Positions 20,395 through 22,905 of a DNA stretch of 22,905 nt are shown in pieces. Within the stretch, counting starts at the first letter, position 1. Each line of letters starts with the position of its first letter. Source of the stretch: a virus. Location of the stretch: the IMG/VR virus record IMGVR_UViG_3300043446_000622, positions 1 through 22,905 of that record; one strand, 5' to 3'. The position numbers were made by a program, and so were the translations under genes. The notes under the pieces are model-generated. The model was not told where the DNA came from, searched no databases, and saw only the letters and a list, made by a program, of their open reading frames with translations.

Positions 20395-21603
20395 ATGGCA
20401 AATAGCCTACTTACCATTGACATGATTACTCGCAAGGCGCTTGAAATCCTTGAGAATAATCTTGTCTTGACCCGCAACGTAAACCGCCAATACGACGACA
20501 GTTTTGCTGTCGAGGGCGCTAAGATTGGTTCAACCCTTCGTATTCGCCTTCCGGACCGTGCGCTTGTCACTGACGGTGCTGCACTGCAAGTTCAAAGCGA
20601 TAACGAGCAGTACACCACGTTGACGGTTGCTACGCAAAAGCACATTGGCGTTAACTTCACGTCTGCTGAATTGACGTTGCAGTTGGACGACTTTGCAGAG
20701 CGCGTGCTTAAACCTCGTATCAGCCAGCTTGCTGCTAGCATCGACGCTGACGTTGCCAACTCATACCAGTACATTGGTAACACCGTTGGTACGCCAGGAA
20801 CAACACCTGCCACGTCGTTAGTTCTGTTGCAAGCACAGCAGAAACTTAACGAAAATGCTGCGGTTATGTCTCCCCGTTACGCTACAGTCAACCCCGCTGC
20901 TAACGCTGGTTTGGTTGAAGGTATGAAAGGTCTTTTTAATCCCACCGATACGATCAGCCGCCAGTTTAAAAACGGCATGATGGGTATGGGTGTGCTTGGG
21001 TTTGATGAGATCAACATGTCTCAGTCAATCAAGCAGTTCACGACTGGCTCGCGTACGGCTACTGGCGGTACAACGTCTGCTGCTGTAACAAGCGAAGGCG
21101 CAACCACTATTGCCATTACCGGCGCTGGCGCTAGCGCAACCGTTAAAGCTGGCGATGTGTTTACCGTGGCTGACTGCTATGCTGTTAACCCACAAACCCG
21201 TGAGTCTACTGGTTCGCTCTTCCAGTTTGTTGCGACTGTTGACGTCACGCTGAATGGCTCTGGCGCAGGTAACATCACTGTTGCTCCGATCTATTCTTCC
21301 GGTAATGCTCTAGCTACTGTTGCCAGCCTTCCTGCTGCTAGCAAAGCTGTTGTATTTGTCGGTGCAGCGTCTAGCCAGTACCCACAAAACCTCGTCTACC
21401 ACAAAGACGCTATCACTTTTGCCACTGCCGACTTGATGATGCCGCAAGGTGTTGACATGGCGTCGCGTCAGGTTCATAACGGTATTTCGATGCGTATTGT
21501 TCGTCAGTACGACATCAACAATGACCGTATGCCCTGCCGTATTGACGTACTGTACGGCTACAGCGTGATCCGTCCGCAAATGGGCGTTCGTCTCTGGGGT
21601 TAA
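20395..21603 (+). CDS. P22-like major capsid (coat) protein
   Basis: Coat protein of the P22 gp5 family (402 aa; P22 about 430), building the T=7-type shell with an HK97-like core. Supporting features: N-terminal helix and NRQYDDSFAVEGAKIGSTLR; DFAERVLKPRISQLAASIDA (about 100-120) resembling the E-loop/spine; and an inserted immunoglobulin-like I-domain (about 220-330) with AGDVFTVADCYAVNPQTR. The C-terminal part contains MRIVRQYDINNDRMPCRIDV and ends IRPQMGVRLWG. AAGGA lies seven bases before the ATG, following the scaffold closely. Probably the most abundant product of this operon. Followed by a stable UUCG-type hairpin. Confidence 0.92.
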   Translation: MANSLLTIDMITRKALEILENNLVLTRNVNRQYDDSFAVEGAKIGSTLRIRLPDRALVTDGAALQVQSDNEQYTTLTVATQKHIGVNFTSAELTLQLDDFAERVLKPRISQLAASIDADVANSYQYIGNTVGTPGTTPATSLVLLQAQQKLNENAAVMSPRYATVNPAANAGLVEGMKGLFNPTDTISRQFKNGMMGMGVLGFDEINMSQSIKQFTTGSRTATGGTTSAAVTSEGATTIAITGAGASATVKAGDVFTVADCYAVNPQTRESTGSLFQFVATVDVTLNGSGAGNITVAPIYSSGNALATVASLPAASKAVVFVGAASSQYPQNLVYHKDAITFATADLMMPQGVDMASRQVHNGISMRIVRQYDINNDRMPCRIDVLYGYSVIRPQMGVRLWG

Positions 21604-21610
21604 TCAATCT

Positions 21611-21628
21611 AGGGGGCTTCGGCCCCCT
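21611..21628 (+). terminator. GC hairpin with TTCG loop after the coat gene
   Basis: AGGGGGC, loop TTCG, GCCCCCT: a perfect 7-bp stem with an extra-stable UUCG tetraloop. The following T run (ATTATTTTTT) begins about seven bases later, so it may be a weak terminator or an RNA-processing/stabilising element that lets the coat message dominate. Confidence 0.6.
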
Positions 21629-21657
21629 TACCCAATTATTTTTTGAAAGGATTTATC

Positions 21658-22053
21658 ATGGCAATTCCTAATGGTGCTGGTGGCTATCAGTACAACGACG
21701 GTAATACCGGCGAGGCTTTGTTGTTTGTTCAAGGTGCCCCTACTGCGCTGACCGGCGCAGCTACGGTTACCGCCGCTCAACTAGCAAACGGTTTGTTTAC
21801 GTTTGATGGTACGGCTGGCGCAATGACGCTACCCACGGTTGCGTTGCTCGAAGATGAAATTTCTTCGGCAGCTAAAGTTAACGCAGCGTTCACGTTTGCT
21901 GTCGTTAATACCGATGGTACAGACGCTGTAACCGTAACCGCAGGTACGGGCTGGACAATTGTTGGCACCGCTGCTGTGTCGGCTAACACGTCGTCGCAAT
22001 GGCTTGCTCGCAAAACCGGCGTTGGCACTTGGACGGCTTATCGTATTGCGTAA
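21658..22053 (+). CDS. Capsid decoration/stabilising-type protein (131 aa)
   Basis: Begins MAIPNGAGGYQYNDGNTGEA, followed by an all-beta Ala/Thr/Val-rich body with TAAQLANGLFTFDG, FTFAVVNTDGTDAVTV, and an end NTSSQWLARKTG. The position directly after the coat gene, and similarity in style to phage head-decoration proteins, suggests a capsid-surface (cement) protein. AAAGGA lies six bases before ATG 21658; a longer in-frame TTG start at 21643 is rejected. Flanked by two GC hairpins. Confidence 0.65.
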   Translation: MAIPNGAGGYQYNDGNTGEALLFVQGAPTALTGAATVTAAQLANGLFTFDGTAGAMTLPTVALLEDEISSAAKVNAAFTFAVVNTDGTDAVTVTAGTGWTIVGTAAVSANTSSQWLARKTGVGTWTAYRIA

Positions 22054-22056
22054 TTG

Positions 22057-22080
22057 ATAGGGGGCTTGCCCCCTATTTTT
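22057..22080 (+). terminator. Rho-independent terminator
   Basis: ATAGGGGG and CCCCCTAT pair over 8 bp with loop CTTG, immediately followed by four T. A classic intrinsic terminator between two capsid-associated genes; partial read-through is expected because more genes follow without a visible promoter. Confidence 0.85.
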
Positions 22081-22093
22081 AAAAGGATCAGCT

Positions 22094-22504
22094 ATGTCAA
22101 ACACTAAACCTATTGGCGTTGCTTTTACAGACCAAGACATTATTGGCTCACAATATGTGTTGTCCGGTGAACAGTTTGGTTACACAGCAGATGCTCAAGG
22201 TACTGTGACTCAGGCGACCAGCAAGTCTACGGCTGTTACGCTTAATAAGTCAGCCGGTCAGATCACGATGAACAATGCGGCTTTAGCGAGCGTCACCAAC
22301 GTAACATTTACGTTGAACAATTCGTTTATTTCTGCAAACGACATTTTGATCTTGAATGTAAGCGGTGGTGCCACTGCGGGCGCTTACAACTGTTGGGTTT
22401 CGGGTTTAAGCGCAGGTTCTGCGTCGATTACCGTACGCAACATTTCGGGTGGTTCGCTGTCTGAAGCAGTTGTTGTTAATTTTGCTCTTATTCATTGCGT
22501 GTAA
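22094..22504 (+). CDS. Putative virion protein, beta-rich (136 aa)
   Basis: Begins MSNTKPIGVAFTDQDIIGSQ and carries AVTLNKSAGQITMNNA, VTNVTFTLNNSFISANDILI and a C-terminal strand set NISGGSLSEAVVVNFALIH. This pattern is common in small phage structural proteins, probably a decoration or baseplate/fibre-type beta-sandwich. AAGGA lies six bases before the ATG. It follows a terminator, so expression may be lower than for the coat gene. Confidence 0.68.
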   Translation: MSNTKPIGVAFTDQDIIGSQYVLSGEQFGYTADAQGTVTQATSKSTAVTLNKSAGQITMNNAALASVTNVTFTLNNSFISANDILILNVSGGATAGAYNCWVSGLSAGSASITVRNISGGSLSEAVVVNFALIHCV

Positions 22505-22509
22505 GGCGC

Positions 22510-22526
22510 GGGGGCTAATAACCCCC
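22510..22526 (+). other. G5/C5 hairpin after the 136-aa gene
   Basis: GGGGG (22510-22514) pairs with CCCCC (22522-22526) around a 7-base loop, a few bases after the stop. It has no following T-run, so it may stabilise or separate messages rather than end transcription. Confidence 0.4.
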
Positions 22527-22535
22527 CTGTAAACT

Positions 22536-22724
22536 ATGGCCGTCATCTATCTTCGTCACGCCACACACGGCGCTAAAGTTGCTATATCTGATAAAGAAGC
22601 CGAGAACGATAGAGAAAACGGCTGGGAAGTGTATGATCCTAATGATGTAGAAGATGAGATGGAGCCAGTTAATGAGCTTCAACCTCGTCGTCGCAGCCGT
22701 AGAACTCAGGAGGTTGAGTTATGA
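22536..22724 (+). CDS. Small protein with acidic middle and basic tail (62 aa)
   Basis: Begins MAVIYLRHATHGAKVAISDKE, followed by an acidic region (DPNDVEDEMEP) and an Arg-rich segment RRRSRR. Similar small proteins occur beside the coat and head-completion genes of aquatic P22-like phages, with unknown role; an assembly or DNA-contact part is possible from the charge. No good ribosome-binding site is seen before ATG 22536. It overlaps the gp4-like gene start by four bases (ATGA). Confidence 0.65.
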   Translation: MAVIYLRHATHGAKVAISDKEAENDRENGWEVYDPNDVEDEMEPVNELQPRRRSRRTQEVEL

Positions 22725-22905
22725 CAACTGCCGCTGAACTTATTAATGGGTCACTTCGACTTCTTGGTGTGTTAGCTGAAGGTGAGGAACCTTCAGTTGC
22801 GGTCATGCAAGATTCCATCATGGCAATGAATCAAATGATTCAGTCATGGGATACTGAACGACTATCAGTTTTTAGTACGCAAGACCAAGTGTTCACTTGG
22901 CCTGC
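22721..22905 (+). CDS. Partial gp4-like head-completion/tail accessory protein
   Basis: Runs off the right end of the window. The visible 61 residues begin MTTAAELINGSLRLLGVLAE and continue GEEPSVAVMQDSIMAMNQMI and QSWDTERLSVFS. This matches the N-terminal pattern of the P22 tail accessory factor gp4 family (PF11650-like: start with L-R-x-x-GVLAEGE, then N-x-M-x-x-SW-x-x-E). In P22 this protein binds the portal and closes the head after packaging. AGGAGG lies seven bases before the ATG, the strongest ribosome-binding site of the region. Confidence 0.85.
   Translation, partial: MTTAAELINGSLRLLGVLAEGEEPSVAVMQDSIMAMNQMIQSWDTERLSVFSTQDQVFTWP

Overview
The window is a segment of a tailed-phage genome with a P22-like virion architecture (short-tailed, podovirus type). 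Four neighbouring products point to this: a TerL ATPase/nuclease, a P22-type portal, a scaffold followed by a gp5-type coat protein, and the start of a gp4-type head-completion protein at the right edge. GC content is near 50%, ribosome-binding sites are AAGGA/GGAG-like, and two good sigma70-like promoters are readable, so the host is probably a Gram-negative bacterium. Many of the small virion proteins have the look of families common in aquatic phages. No integrase, repressor, tRNA or CRISPR array is visible.

Layout. (1) 36-4467, + strand: replication genes. A 55-aa leader ORF is followed by a family A DNA polymerase with a 3'-5' exonuclease domain (motif B carries Leu at the Klenow 762 position), then a RepB-like primase/helicase with a P-loop. 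(2) 4466-6462, - strand: a compact operon of eight mostly overlapping small genes. It has its own promoter (TTGACT-N17-TACAAT) and ends in a rho-independent terminator abutting the primase stop. It starts with a 237-aa double-cysteine-cluster protein and includes two 25-aa membrane peptides and a TTG-started 55-aa gene that a size-limited gene caller misses. (3) 6463-7094: non-coding, origin-like region with nine direct copies of TTGCCAAT (seven phased on a 36-bp period), a GC-rich fold-back block, and a tandem 36/35-bp AT-rich repeat. (4) 7095-11472, + strand: packaging module (TerS-like, TerL, a short basic protein, portal). (5) 11475-19475: an unusually long block of accessory virion genes between portal and scaffold. 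It holds a Dps-like four-helix protein, beta-rich fibre proteins, two glycine-rich adhesin-like proteins, a 2OG-Fe(II) oxygenase, a protein made of nine exact 20-residue repeats, and a coiled-coil protein. (6) 19505-22905: a promoter with two small dyads, then scaffold, coat, two capsid-associated proteins separated by G5/C5 hairpins, a small acidic/basic protein, and the truncated gp4-like gene.

How it fits together: the left arm copies DNA, probably from the repeat region in the middle. The right arm packages it through TerS/TerL and the portal into a P22-like capsid assembled on the scaffold. The 11.5-19.5 kb block supplies the host-contact and appendage proteins. The most interesting points are the phage Dps-type ferroxidase-site geometry, the phased repeat/origin region, the overlooked membrane mini-proteins, and the exact 20-residue repeat fibre protein.
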